Assembly: GCF_030123105.1 (NCBI RefSeq)
Contig: NZ_CP126095.1
Span: 4,402,001-4,466,000 of the forward strand
Reading direction: 5' to 3'
Length of the DNA: 64,000 bases
Origin: Paenibacillus sp. G2S3
GTDB lineage: Bacteria > Bacillota > Bacilli > Paenibacillales > Paenibacillaceae
Both the position numbers and the translations under genes were made by a program. This document shows, in pieces, positions 16,566 through 26,197 of the stretch. The notes below the pieces were generated by a model. That model searched no databases. It saw nothing but the letters and a program-made list of their open reading frames with translations, and was not told the DNA's origin. How positions within the stretch are numbered: position 1 is the first letter of the stretch; every line of letters begins with the position of its first letter.

Positions 16566-18407
16566 TTGAATGAATCTACAAACATAGAAGCAGACTCGAT
16601 TAAAAAATCCAGCGTAGTTTCTAACACTTTTATGCGTTTACTGAAACTTGGAAAACCCTATCTAGGCTGGTACCTCATATTGTGTCTCTTAGCAGCCGTC
16701 GTTTCCCTTGCAACAGTTGGGATAGCCGAATCTTTACGACGTATAATCAACGCTGCTACGAATCAGAACATGTCCTTTTTGATGTCTGGTGCTATCTTTG
16801 CTCTAGTAATCGTTATTGTAGATGCTTTAGCCAGCTTCTTATTGACTTACTTATCAGGTGTGCTTGAATTCAAGTCGACCTCCAAGCTTCAGGTATCACT
16901 GCTAGCTAGATTATTAAACGTACAGATGAAAGATTTGGATCGTTATCATTCTGCTGATCTCATTAGTCGTATCAATGATTCTGCCCCAGCTGCTCAGCAA
17001 GGTATCAATCAGAAGACCATCGAGCTATTCAGTAATCTGATGCAAATTACATTTCTCCTAACTTATCTGCTCTCACTCCAATATGTCTTAACGCTCGGAA
17101 CTATATTGATTTGCTCGCTTGTTCCACTTGTGATGATTCCCTTCACTTCCCGCCTACGTTCCATGCACGAGCAAAGACAGCAAATCGAAACCGCTCAACA
17201 AATGTTTATTCAAGATACGGTACAGGGTGGTGAGGTTGTGCGTGCCTTCTCCCTTGCACCTAAGCTGCATAATCAATTCACACAACGTGTTAGGCAATAT
17301 TTCAACATTCATTTACCTGTCACACGCTTAGAAGCTGTGGGCTATAATATGCCCTTTGCCGTTATTCTTAGTGGATTACTATATGTTCTCTCCTACGGCG
17401 GATATCTAGTTATCCAAGAGAGATTAGATGTGGGAGCAGTGGCGGCATTTCTGATTTGTTTCGAGCAAATTACAAACCCTGTATCAAAGCTGGCTAATCT
17501 ATGGACAGAATTACAAGCCTCGCTGGCGCAAGGTAAACGATTGTTTGAAGTCATTGATTTACCAGAAGAAGACGCAAGCCGTGAATGTAATCAGGAAGAT
17601 TCTCATAAAGAAACGCCGATGAATAACAACCAATCAATTAGTGGCTTGTACCCTATCACCTTTGAAAATGTAGGTTTTCATTATGGTAATCATCAAGTAT
17701 TAACTAACGTTAATCTAACCATAGAACCAGGTAAAGTAACTGCGTTTGCCGGTCCTAGTGGCAGTGGAAAAAGCACCCTCCTTCAATTAATACTCGCAAC
17801 CTATGAACCTAATGAAGGGGTCATCCAATCTGGTAAGCTGCCATTAAGCAGCATTCCCCCTCGGTCTTGGCGTAATCATTTGGCATATGTTTCTCAAGAG
17901 CCTTATCTGTTCACTGGAACCCTATATGAAAATATTGCATGGGGAAGACCTGACGCAACCTATGAAGAAATTATTAAAGCAGCAAAAAGTGCGGGGATAC
18001 ATGAATTTATTATGAGAACCCCACTTCAATATCAGACTTCTATTGGGGAACGGGGCCATACCTTATCTGGCGGTGAAAGGCAGCGGCTATCTATTGCCAG
18101 AGCGTTTGTCCGAGCGCCTAAGCTTCTCCTTCTTGATGAACCCACAGCTGCACTTGATAGCCATAATCAGGAGATTGTCGGCCAAGCCCTGCAAGAACTC
18201 ATGCATGATCGTACAACGGTTGTTATCGCTCATAGACTATCTACCATCAGAGATGCAGATCACATTTATTATATGGAGGCGGGTTCTATTGTTGAAGCTG
18301 GGACTCATCTGGAGTTAATGACTTTACAAGGACAGTATTACAATATGGTTGAGACCTCAATGAAGAAGGCTGATATTTCTACTCTGGTCAGGGAGGTAGA
18401 GATATGA
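16566..18407 (+). CDS. ABC exporter half-transporter, subunit A (membrane plus ATPase)
   Basis: Type IV ABC exporter half: six predicted membrane helices, then an ATPase domain with Walker A GPSGSGKST, signature LSGGERQR, Walker B LLLLDEP and the H-loop IAHR. The likely start is TTG at 16566, with GGGGAGGG 6 bases upstream; the GTG at 16524 would start right at the previous stop without a ribosome binding site. The product is about 613 residues. The ATPase keeps consensus catalytic residues. It overlaps the next half-transporter gene, so the pair likely forms a heterodimeric multidrug- or peptide-type exporter. Confidence 0.92.
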   Translation: MNESTNIEADSIKKSSVVSNTFMRLLKLGKPYLGWYLILCLLAAVVSLATVGIAESLRRIINAATNQNMSFLMSGAIFALVIVIVDALASFLLTYLSGVLEFKSTSKLQVSLLARLLNVQMKDLDRYHSADLISRINDSAPAAQQGINQKTIELFSNLMQITFLLTYLLSLQYVLTLGTILICSLVPLVMIPFTSRLRSMHEQRQQIETAQQMFIQDTVQGGEVVRAFSLAPKLHNQFTQRVRQYFNIHLPVTRLEAVGYNMPFAVILSGLLYVLSYGGYLVIQERLDVGAVAAFLICFEQITNPVSKLANLWTELQASLAQGKRLFEVIDLPEEDASRECNQEDSHKETPMNNNQSISGLYPITFENVGFHYGNHQVLTNVNLTIEPGKVTAFAGPSGSGKSTLLQLILATYEPNEGVIQSGKLPLSSIPPRSWRNHLAYVSQEPYLFTGTLYENIAWGRPDATYEEIIKAAKSAGIHEFIMRTPLQYQTSIGERGHTLSGGERQRLSIARAFVRAPKLLLLDEPTAALDSHNQEIVGQALQELMHDRTTVVIAHRLSTIRDADHIYYMEAGSIVEAGTHLELMTLQGQYYNMVETSMKKADISTLVREVEI

Positions 18408-20233
18408 ATGAGATGGAATCCAAGAATCTAAAATTGGGGTATGCTCTGCGTAGATTAATCTCTTACGCTAGCCCTTATCGAATTGGATTTATTGTGGCAG
18501 TACTCCTGCTCTCTGCTAAGCTTGTAATGGACATAGGATTTGCAGCCATTCAGCAAGTATTTATTGATACGATCAACAACGCTAATATGGATGCATTAAC
18601 ACGTATTACTGTAATCTGTGCCATTGCTTGTGTCATCATTATCTGCTGTCTTATGGTGCAGCATTACTTCCGCTTTGTTATGCAAAGTCGGATGGCTTGG
18701 GATATTCGTACGAAACTGTTTGACAAGAGTCACCAAATTCCATTCCGTTACCTTCAGTCCATGCATTCAGGTGATTTGATTTCACGTAACACTAAAGATG
18801 CAGGGATGGCCATGGGGATGATAAACAGCATCGTATACGATCTAGGCTATAATCTACTTCTCTGTTTCATTTCCTTTCTATATTTGGCCAAAATGGATGT
18901 CTGGATCGCCTTGTTAGCTCTTGGATCGGGTCCCCTTGTTTTTCTTTCCGGACGTTTCTTTGATCGCAGATTACGTAAATTATCTACTCAAATATATGCA
19001 AAAGAGGCGGAATTACGGGGAATCTTACAAGAAACGCTTCAAGGAATGAAGGTCGTCAGAGCTTTTTCGCTTGAAGAAACTCTCTTAAAAAAATATGCGT
19101 TAGAACGTGAGAAGTTAAGAAAGATGCAGCTGCGAAAATCGCTTCTAAATGGACTCTTATGGCAATCTTCCGCCTTTATCAACAATCTCGTAATGGTAAC
19201 ATGCGCCGCATTAATTGCGTTATCCGCTTTGAGTGGCGGAACATCAGCGGGTGAAGTACTCGCTTTTATTATTCTGATGGGTAGAGTCCAATGGCCCTTT
19301 GTTCATATGTCTCAAACATGGGGAGGTGTGCAGGAGGCTTTAGGTGCAGCTGATCGCGTATTCGCTATACTTGATGCACCTGATGAAGGAGCTACTCATC
19401 CTTTGACAGAATCCAGCTCATCAACATTTGCTTCCGTAGAGGTAGCCGCATTACAAATAGAGGATGTCCACTACAACTATTCGGGTAAAACGGATAATGA
19501 AACATCTCTATTTACAGGGCTTAATATTCATATACAACATGGAGAAACTATCGCGGTTGTCGGGCCAAGCGGGTCAGGGAAGACGACGCTAGTTCGATTA
19601 TGTAATGGACTTTATGAGCCTACTGCAGGAAGCATTTCGGTGTATGGAAAGTCTGTACATGATCAGCTTGAAGAAGCACGTGCAATGATTACTTATGTTC
19701 CCCAAACCCCTTATTTGTTCTCAGGAACTATACGAGACAATATCGCCTTCAGCTCTAGTTCAGCTAGCGAAGAGGATATTCGAGAAGCCGCTCGGCTGGC
19801 AGGTGCAGAAGAGTTTATTACGAAGATGCAGGATGGTTATGACACTATCCTAGGTGAACATGGATCGACTTTATCTGGTGGACAAAGACAACGCATAGCC
19901 ATTGCCAGAGCTTTTCTTCGTGATGCTCCACTCCTTCTTCTAGATGAAGCAACTTCCGCACTCGATAACGAATCTGAGCGAATGATTCAGCAATCTCTTG
20001 ATTTGTTAATGAAGAATCGAACCACATTGGTTATTGCACACAGACTATCCACCATACGTGAAGCATCTAGAATTATCGTGTTAAATCAGGGTTCAATTGT
20101 TGAGGAAGGAACACATGAGTCTTTATTAGAAATGAATGGGCTATACTCACAATTATATAACATTCAATTTAAATCTTCTAAAGCAGAAGACATTAGTGCA
20201 CCTGAGTTGCTTCAATTACATTCCAATCTTTGA
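18404..20233 (+). CDS. ABC exporter half-transporter, subunit B (membrane plus ATPase)
   Basis: Second half of the heterodimeric exporter, 609 residues. It has six membrane helices and an ATPase domain with GPSGSGKTT, LSGGQRQR and LLLLDEATSALD. Its ATG overlaps the TGA of subunit A (ATGA), showing translational coupling. A Ser-rich linker (ESSSSTFASVE) separates the membrane and ATPase parts. The substrate is unknown; the ArsR-type regulator upstream and the detoxification genes nearby suggest a toxic compound. Confidence 0.92.
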   Translation: MNEMESKNLKLGYALRRLISYASPYRIGFIVAVLLLSAKLVMDIGFAAIQQVFIDTINNANMDALTRITVICAIACVIIICCLMVQHYFRFVMQSRMAWDIRTKLFDKSHQIPFRYLQSMHSGDLISRNTKDAGMAMGMINSIVYDLGYNLLLCFISFLYLAKMDVWIALLALGSGPLVFLSGRFFDRRLRKLSTQIYAKEAELRGILQETLQGMKVVRAFSLEETLLKKYALEREKLRKMQLRKSLLNGLLWQSSAFINNLVMVTCAALIALSALSGGTSAGEVLAFIILMGRVQWPFVHMSQTWGGVQEALGAADRVFAILDAPDEGATHPLTESSSSTFASVEVAALQIEDVHYNYSGKTDNETSLFTGLNIHIQHGETIAVVGPSGSGKTTLVRLCNGLYEPTAGSISVYGKSVHDQLEEARAMITYVPQTPYLFSGTIRDNIAFSSSSASEEDIREAARLAGAEEFITKMQDGYDTILGEHGSTLSGGQRQRIAIARAFLRDAPLLLLDEATSALDNESERMIQQSLDLLMKNRTTLVIAHRLSTIREASRIIVLNQGSIVEEGTHESLLEMNGLYSQLYNIQFKSSKAEDISAPELLQLHSNL

Positions 20234-20275
20234 TCTCAGTTCAATGCATACATCGTAATTCATAAGTTATTTTAA

Positions 20276-21211
20276 TTAAGGTGTATGCGTTGGAATCGAG
20301 TATAAATTATCCTCTTCTTTTAATCGTTTCGTGACGAGCTTAATAAATGACTGGATATAGATTTCTTGAAGCTCTTTCTTTCTGTGGCTCATCCATATCG
20401 AATGCTTTGAGACTACATTTTCCACTTCGACCTTGGCTAACATACCCTGATCAAGATAAGGCTTTGCTAACAACGCAGATACAAAACTAATCCCATAACC
20501 GGCAATCACGGCTTGAATAACCTCATTTACTCCATTAAATTGCAGCTCGATTTTCGGTTGTTGTACCTTTCTTTCTTCACATAATTGTACAATTCTCTCT
20601 CTGGCTGCACTACCTTCCTCCCTCATAATAAATGCCTCAGCCATTACTTCCTCAAAGCTAACCTCCTGCTTGGCTAAAGAGTGATTTGAAGAAACTACGA
20701 ACACATACTCGTCCTTGTACAACTCCCGATGTTCGAACACCCCTGTATGATGAGAAGGAAACGCCATATCACTATAAATCGCCACGTCTGCTTCAAAGTT
20801 ATTTAACTTTTCCATGACTTCATGAGAATTTGCAGTAGAGATCTGAATTTTAACCTCCGGAAAAGATTGTTTGTATAATGACGCCCATCGAGGTATGAGT
20901 AAGCTTGTAGCAAGGTAATTACCTGCGATCCGAATATGACCCGCAGGAAATTTATGATAATCCTCAATCATCTGCTGTACCTGTTCACCCATAGCAAATA
21001 ACTTTTCAAGTGGTTCGATCAGTTTTTTCCCAATCGGTGTTAGCACCATTCTCTTTCCTATGACCTCTAGTAATACGATATTATTCTCCCGTTCAAACTT
21101 ACGGATCTGCGCGGAGATAGCCGGTTGACTGATGTGCAAACGTTCGGAGGCTTTGGTCACACTCCCTGTTATCGCAACGTAATAAAACAATTTTAATACA
21201 TGATAGTTCAT
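20276..21211 (-). CDS. LysR-family transcriptional regulator
   Basis: 311 residues with an N-terminal winged HTH (FYYVAITGSVTKASERLHISQPAISAQIRKFE) and a C-terminal PBP2-like effector domain (GHIRIAGNYLATSLLIPRW...). It is transcribed divergently from the histidine-phosphatase gene at 21367, and LysR proteins usually control the divergent gene (family knowledge). The AT-rich 155-base gap has several TNA-rich dyad-like stretches, but I could not fix one T-N11-A site. Effector unknown. Confidence 0.92.
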   Translation of the reverse strand: MNYHVLKLFYYVAITGSVTKASERLHISQPAISAQIRKFERENNIVLLEVIGKRMVLTPIGKKLIEPLEKLFAMGEQVQQMIEDYHKFPAGHIRIAGNYLATSLLIPRWASLYKQSFPEVKIQISTANSHEVMEKLNNFEADVAIYSDMAFPSHHTGVFEHRELYKDEYVFVVSSNHSLAKQEVSFEEVMAEAFIMREEGSAARERIVQLCEERKVQQPKIELQFNGVNEVIQAVIAGYGISFVSALLAKPYLDQGMLAKVEVENVVSKHSIWMSHRKKELQEIYIQSFIKLVTKRLKEEDNLYSIPTHTP

Positions 21212-21366
21212 CCTGATTTCTTCCTAACTATATAAAATAAAATCATATTTAACGGACCTTCGGCTTTCTTATTATAACTATACATTATGAATATTAACTA
21301 TTATATATTGTTTATTTATAATTTTTTCTCTTATACTTACAACTATTCAAAAGGGAGGTTTCGTTA

Positions 21367-21984
21367 ATGAAAGAGACAGTATTATTTCTAACCCGTCACG
21401 GGCAGACCGAATGGAATTTGCAGAAAAGAATGCAAGGACATCAAAATTCAGCGTTAACAACCTTGGGCGAACAGCAAGCGGAATGGTTGAGAGAACGTTT
21501 GGAAGGTGAGAATTTAGGAGCCATTTATTCTAGTACTAGTCCAAGAGCATTGCATACTGCGCAGATTTTACGAGGAAATCGGAGTTTACCGATTCAACAG
21601 CAAGCTTCATTAATGGAAATTAACATGGGCATTTGGGAAGGAATGAACACAGATCAGATTGAACAAGAATATCCTTTACAGTTCACCCATTTTTTCACCA
21701 GACCTGATCTTTTTATTCCTCTAGCCCCAGGTGAGACCTATAGTCAGCTTGAACAAAGAGTAACGCCGATTATTGAGCGTATCATTAACGATAATGAAGG
21801 ACATGAGGTACTTATTGTCACGCATCGGATGACCCTGAAAGTCATTATGGCTCATTTTCTCAATAAATCATTGCAGGAATTAGGGGAACTACCGGATATT
21901 CTCTCTACAGCATTGTGTAAAGTAACCCTAACTGACAACAATACAACTATCGATCTGTACGGCGATACTTCACATTATCAATGA
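21367..21984 (+). CDS. Histidine phosphatase family protein (phosphoglycerate mutase-like)
   Basis: 205 residues with the family RHG motif LTRHGQTEWN (R10-H11-G12, H11 the phospho-acceptor), the second Arg in SSTSPRALHTAQIL and the second catalytic His in VLIVTHRMTLKVI. Cofactor-dependent phosphoglycerate mutases are longer (about 230-250), so a phosphatase of the CobC/PhoE type is likelier. AAAGGGAGG precedes the ATG. It is divergent from a LysR regulator and is followed by a terminator. Confidence 0.9.
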   Translation: MKETVLFLTRHGQTEWNLQKRMQGHQNSALTTLGEQQAEWLRERLEGENLGAIYSSTSPRALHTAQILRGNRSLPIQQQASLMEINMGIWEGMNTDQIEQEYPLQFTHFFTRPDLFIPLAPGETYSQLEQRVTPIIERIINDNEGHEVLIVTHRMTLKVIMAHFLNKSLQELGELPDILSTALCKVTLTDNNTTIDLYGDTSHYQ

Positions 21985-22001
21985 ATCCTTCTCAAAAATA
22001 A

Positions 22002-22036
22002 AAAAGGAAACTCCGATTTAAATGGGGTTCCCTTTT
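22002..22036. terminator. Bidirectional terminator between the phosphatase gene and the 81-residue gene
   Basis: AAAAGGAAACTCC pairs with GGGGTTCCCTTTT (one mismatch, one G-U), flanked by A and T runs on both sides. It can therefore stop transcription from both convergent genes. Confidence 0.75.
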
Positions 22037-22048
22037 TAGACTTCAATT

Positions 22049-22294
22049 TTAAATTTCCACACTTTTGATTGTAAAGCTGCGGACCTTCATCCATTTTCCT
22101 GAAATAAATTCGTCAATTGTTTTCGTCTTCGGTCTAACACAAAAACGATGCTTGCTCCCTTTATCAAAACCAACCGCTTCAAAAATCAGGCCGTCACCTA
22201 TTTGCTCCTTAAAGAACACTTGCTTAAGTCCCAATCTATTTAACATTTCTAGCTTTACACTTTCGATATATGTGCGTGAATACTCCTTAGACAT
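22049..22294 (-). CDS. Small protein of unknown function
   Basis: 81 residues, no signal peptide or membrane helix; basic C-terminal half with several predicted strands (GLIFEAVGFDKGSKHRFCVRPKT). I do not recognise the family. CTAGGAGGAACACAT gives a strong ribosome binding site before the ATG, and a terminator follows, so it is probably a real single-gene unit. Confidence 0.7.
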   Translation of the reverse strand: MSKEYSRTYIESVKLEMLNRLGLKQVFFKEQIGDGLIFEAVGFDKGSKHRFCVRPKTKTIDEFISGKWMKVRSFTIKSVEI

Positions 22295-22374
22295 ATGTGT
22301 TCCTCCTAGTAGTGGTAGTAATATTATAAGTTCAATATTAAGAAAATCAACTGAAGATCACATAATCACAAAAA

Positions 22375-22408
22375 GAAAAAAGTCAACCCATAGTCTATGG
22401 ATTGACTT
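22375..22408 (-). terminator. Intrinsic terminator after the small lipoprotein
   Basis: Minus strand GTCAATCCATAG pairs with CTATGGGTTGAC (one G-U pair), followed by TTTTTT. It lies 25 bases after the stop at 22433. Confidence 0.85.
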
Positions 22409-22432
22409 CTACTGTATAAGTTGATTACGAAA

Positions 22433-22984
22433 TTATTTAACTTCTGTTGTTCCAGTCACTTTTCCATCAATAACAGCAGATGCTTTCAGATCTTCGCTCG
22501 CAAAGTAGAGGTTACCATCAATAGTGGCGGTTTCAGGCAAAGTAAAACCTTTCGCTTCTACATAAACATCGCCTTTAATCGTTCCACCTTCAACTTTCAA
22601 ATTCTCACTTTGTACTGTAAACTTTGGTACGGTTAGTGTATAAGTAGCAGTGATCTTGTGATCAGCGTCTTGCGAGTAAAGGGCAATCTTACGGTAAATG
22701 TCGCCATCTGCGGCTCCTTTATTACGGAATTCTCCAGCTACAACAACCTCATCAGGAATCGTTACATCATTTAGAATCGCAACAATCCAGTTTCCATCTT
22801 TGCTAACAGCCTTAGTAAATGCATCTGCTTGATTCACGATCGAGGCTGTAGTTACAGCATCTGTCTGCTCAGCAGCCGGAGCTGAAGTTGCCGCCGAATT
22901 GGTTGCTTTATCCTCATTTGCTCCACAACCTGCCAATACTGCTACCGAAACCCCAGCCACTAAAATCATTTTGAATAGTTTCAT
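22433..22984 (-). CDS. Putative lipoprotein with bactofilin-like C-terminal strands
   Basis: 183 residues. Signal peptide with lipobox LAGC (MKLFKMILVAGVSVAVLAGCG), then an Ala/Thr-rich linker. A repetitive beta-strand region follows, including GGTIKGDVYVEAKGFTLPETATIDGNLYFAS. The G-x-I-x-G-D-V/N-L-Y periodicity recalls bactofilin or pectate-like beta-helix rungs, but I cannot assign a function. A good ribosome binding site and its own terminator indicate monocistronic expression. Confidence 0.75.
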   Translation of the reverse strand: MKLFKMILVAGVSVAVLAGCGANEDKATNSAATSAPAAEQTDAVTTASIVNQADAFTKAVSKDGNWIVAILNDVTIPDEVVVAGEFRNKGAADGDIYRKIALYSQDADHKITATYTLTVPKFTVQSENLKVEGGTIKGDVYVEAKGFTLPETATIDGNLYFASEDLKASAVIDGKVTGTTEVK

Positions 22985-23122
22985 TTCGATTCCCCCTAAT
23001 TTTGATTATAAATTAATTATATATTAAAATTCTTAATAATTAAGTGAAACATTTCACAAATTTGTGTCAGTATCTAAAGCGGTTTCACTATGCTCAGTAT
23101 CTTCTTGTTATAAAGTCAATCG

Positions 23123-23154
23123 TTGACTCTTCTCAAGAGTTAATGATAATATTT
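23123..23154 (+). promoter_or_regulatory. Promoter with a LacI-type dyad in the spacer
   Basis: TTGACT at 23123-23128 could be a -35. GATAAT (23145-23150) lies 16 bases further, and TAATAT (23147-23152) 18 bases further, as possible -10. TTGACTCTT (23123-23131) and AAGAGTTAA (23135-23143) form a dyad with one mismatch around CTC. Position and symmetry fit an operator for the LacI-family regulator encoded just downstream at 23190. Confidence 0.55.
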
Positions 23155-23189
23155 GGAAATAAATATCTCAGTAAGGGAGAAGTTTACTG

Positions 23190-24101
23190 GTGAAAAAGAC
23201 TACAATGAAGGACATCGCCCTACGAGCTAATGTCTCCGTTGCAACTGTAAGCTATGTTCTGAACCGCGTAGATAACCAAACCATTCCTGAAAAGACCCGC
23301 AATCAAATTTTACTCCTTGCGGAAGAGCTTCATTACATTCCTAATCTGGCAGCCCGTTCGCTTGCCAATAAAAAAACGGGATTAGTAGGCATACTTGTCC
23401 ATAATTCTGCTTATATGCCACCTTGGAAGCTTTATGCCCAATTCACATTTATTCGTGCTTTGGAACAGCGTTTAACAGATGCCGGATATCATACGTTATT
23501 ATACTCTCTTGGTACTGACCATCCTTCTCTGGATATCATCATCGAAAGAAAACTCGAAGCCGTCTTTCTGATCGATGTCCGCGAAGAATCCTTCTATTCG
23601 ATTTCCAAGCATTTTGTAGAAGGTGTTCCCTTAATTTTGATTGACAGCTTGATTGAAGATAAGCTTTTTAAGCAAGTGCTGTACAACTATCGTTCAGCTC
23701 TACAAACAGTAATGCCGGAGGATCTTTCACAGGTATGTTTAATTATGGAGAGTTTCAATAACTCCCTCCTCACTAACTTTATCCAAGACAGTCTTCCTTT
23801 ATCTGAGAATGCGATATTCAATGTTCACAATCTGGAAGAATTGAATACAATCTTATCGGAGGGGATCTACAAAGAAGCCATAGTTATTAATGAGTTTATC
23901 GGAAGTCATGTTGAAAAATCCGGGGTATTCTCACATCTTTCTGTTCTTTGTACCTGTAATTGCCCAGAAATGCTTGGTGAAGATATTCAGAAATTCGTAT
24001 TCACAGGGAATAAAGCAGACACGGCTTTTGAACTGATGCAGGAGTTATTACATCGCCCTGACTACTCCGAGCAAGAGAATAATCGTTATTTTATTGATTA
24101 A
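23190..24101 (+). CDS. LacI-family transcriptional regulator
   Basis: 303 residues; N-terminal LacI HTH (TMKDIALRANVSVATVSYVLN) and hinge helix (LAARSLANKKT), followed by a periplasmic-binding-like effector domain (GLVGILVHN...). It is somewhat shorter than the usual 330-340, and the C-terminal part is less conserved, so the effector domain may be reduced. Start GTG follows AAGGGAG. It is followed 48 bases later by an MFS transporter on the same strand, its likely target. A dyad overlapping the promoter suggests autoregulation. Confidence 0.88.
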   Translation: MKKTTMKDIALRANVSVATVSYVLNRVDNQTIPEKTRNQILLLAEELHYIPNLAARSLANKKTGLVGILVHNSAYMPPWKLYAQFTFIRALEQRLTDAGYHTLLYSLGTDHPSLDIIIERKLEAVFLIDVREESFYSISKHFVEGVPLILIDSLIEDKLFKQVLYNYRSALQTVMPEDLSQVCLIMESFNNSLLTNFIQDSLPLSENAIFNVHNLEELNTILSEGIYKEAIVINEFIGSHVEKSGVFSHLSVLCTCNCPEMLGEDIQKFVFTGNKADTAFELMQELLHRPDYSEQENNRYFID

Positions 24102-24149
24102 TTTTTTTTGGTATTCACTTAAGCGTTTAAGTTGAGAGGAGAGTTACCA

Positions 24150-25421
24150 ATGACAATGCCAGATCCTGTTTTAGATAAACATGCATCCACTGCCGTTCAA
24201 TCCTATCCAACCCTTTGGGGAAACCGGAGATTTATGCTACTACTCGGCTCCTATTCCATTTCTTTGTTTGGAAATACCTTTCACAGCATTGCTTTAAGTT
24301 TATGGGTACTTCAAACAACCGGAAGCGCTAAAATGATTGCCATTATTACGATCATCAATTTACTGCTCAGTTCTTTACTCGGATCGATAGGAGGCACACT
24401 CGCAGACAGAATCAACCGCAGAACCATTATGTTAATCACAGATTTGATAAGCTGCGGTCTAGCAGTTACGCTTGCTTTGGCCATTTCCATGTCTTCTACA
24501 TCATTCATTATCGTGGCTATATTAACGGGACTTACGACAGTCTCAGCATTATTCCAATCTCCTGCGTATCAAGCTTCTATTACTACTGTTGTTGGCAAAG
24601 AACATGTGCAAAAAGCGGTCGGGATTCTGAACTTGTCGGAGAACATCTGTCGGACGATTGGGTATTCGGCTGGAGGTATTTTTGTAGCGAGTTTTGGAGC
24701 GACGGATGCCATATTATTTGATGGAGCTACATTTTTTGTTTCCTTTCTATTGGTTCTTGCTGTCCGCTCCCTTCCACTCCCAAACCGAGTGAAGACCGGA
24801 CCTAAAGAAGAAAGAAAATTTACGCAGGATCTTGCGGATGGCGTTCGTTATATTTGGAGATACCCCTTCGCCCGAGCAATAATCATAATGCTCCCCACGC
24901 TCACTTTGTTCTTTATGCCTTCACTAATGCTAACGCAAGTTATGGCCGTCAACGTATGGAATTCTAGTCCCTTTCAGTTTGGACTCATGGAAGCTTGTAT
25001 TCCACTAGGTTATATGATGGGTTCCAGCATGATCTTGTTTCTCGGCTCCCAATTAAAGAATCGCGGCTTCTTTATCATGACTGGACTGCTATGTCTGGGT
25101 CCCTTGTACCTCCTGTTATCGTTCGTCACTACCGCTGCGTTAGCCATTCCCATCATTCTTCTAATTGGCTTTATGTTCTCATTCTGTACATTGCTGATAA
25201 ATACCATCCTCAGACTGGAAGTTTCGGAGGATATACAAGGTAGAGTCTTCGGTGTACTAGGCTCCATTATGAGTGTGGCACCCTCTGTTGGTCTTACAGC
25301 CGTTTCATTCCTATCCGATCACTTCAGTCCAGCCCCTGTCATGGGTTCCATCGGAGTCCTGCTATTATTGTTTGCTATATCAACCTTGACCAAGTTAAAG
25401 GTGATTCGTAATTATAAGTAA
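24150..25421 (+). CDS. MFS transporter, macrolide-efflux (MefA) type
   Basis: About 423 residues and 12 predicted membrane helices. It resembles the DHA3/MefA branch, with the A-loop GGTLADRINRRTIMLITDL and RVFGVLGSIMSVAPSVG in the second half. This branch includes drug and siderophore exporters; the substrate is unknown. The ATG at 24150 follows GAGAGGAGAG; the upstream TTG (24132) includes that site in its reading frame and is unlikely. Probably co-transcribed with the LacI regulator. Confidence 0.9.
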   Translation: MTMPDPVLDKHASTAVQSYPTLWGNRRFMLLLGSYSISLFGNTFHSIALSLWVLQTTGSAKMIAIITIINLLLSSLLGSIGGTLADRINRRTIMLITDLISCGLAVTLALAISMSSTSFIIVAILTGLTTVSALFQSPAYQASITTVVGKEHVQKAVGILNLSENICRTIGYSAGGIFVASFGATDAILFDGATFFVSFLLVLAVRSLPLPNRVKTGPKEERKFTQDLADGVRYIWRYPFARAIIIMLPTLTLFFMPSLMLTQVMAVNVWNSSPFQFGLMEACIPLGYMMGSSMILFLGSQLKNRGFFIMTGLLCLGPLYLLLSFVTTAALAIPIILLIGFMFSFCTLLINTILRLEVSEDIQGRVFGVLGSIMSVAPSVGLTAVSFLSDHFSPAPVMGSIGVLLLLFAISTLTKLKVIRNYK

Positions 25422-25444
25422 TTTCAGATCATATCTTATGTGCG

Positions 25445-26197
25445 CTATCGCCCGATCTTACTAATTACGCGCCTATGATGAAGTTCAATCAGTAATTGAA
25501 CAACTATAATGATCAATAAGAAGATTCCCACGACACCCGTCAAAAACGGATAAATTAGAGGGAAAAATAAACTTGGATAACTTTTAGTAATATCCGAATA
25601 GAAGCCCATACCCATAAGTGATGTACCAGAGAACTCGATAAGCTTCACACCTAGATGGTTATCACTTCTTTGAGCATAACTCAGCACCTTTTCTTGTATA
25701 CTGCCATCATTTGCGATCGTGATTATTTTCCATTTTCTCTTTTCCATCGGTTGACTATCATCTGTAAGTCTTTGGATTATACTTATTTCTTTCTCACCGG
25801 TCTTTCGATCCTTAACAGTGAGAATATCTATCCATGAGAAATATCTGCTTCCTCTTTCCCGATTAGACAGCCATATTTCATCAGCGGTTGAGATTTTTTG
25901 ACCATTTAATAAAAACTGAACTTTCACAATATCTCCAGGCGGGACATTCTCCTCTTCATCCCAAAGTGTTAATTCTGCAGTCCTGCCTGTATTTTCTTCC
26001 TCAATTTTAATATGCTTATCGTCAACCGTTAGTTCTTGAACGTTTAACGTGTTATATCCTTTTTCAGCATGGTTTATCTCATAACGCTGATTGATCTGAT
26101 CTGAAATGATGTACTCGCGGATATAATTGAACAATGGGCTAAAAGAAATCGCTAACAAGAACAATGAAATCGTCGATAAAACAATTATTTTTTTCAT
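25445..26197 (-). CDS. Membrane-anchored protein of unknown function
   Basis: 250 residues with a hydrophobic N-terminal segment (signal anchor), an extracellular beta-rich region of about 180 residues, and a C-terminal membrane helix (FFPLIYPFLTGVVGIFLLIIIVVQLLIEL) with a basic tail. I do not recognise a family. Its ATG overlaps the stop of the acetyltransferase gene by four bases (ATGA), so it is the last gene of the ABC/kinase/acetyltransferase group. Confidence 0.8.
   Translation of the reverse strand: MKKIIVLSTISLFLLAISFSPLFNYIREYIISDQINQRYEINHAEKGYNTLNVQELTVDDKHIKIEEENTGRTAELTLWDEEENVPPGDIVKVQFLLNGQKISTADEIWLSNRERGSRYFSWIDILTVKDRKTGEKEISIIQRLTDDSQPMEKRKWKIITIANDGSIQEKVLSYAQRSDNHLGVKLIEFSGTSLMGMGFYSDITKSYPSLFFPLIYPFLTGVVGIFLLIIIVVQLLIELHHRRVISKIGR

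Noticed and set aside
21212..21366. Defined LysR operator between the LysR and phosphatase genes
   Set aside because: The gap is so AT-rich that several T-N11-A arrangements exist and none stands out.
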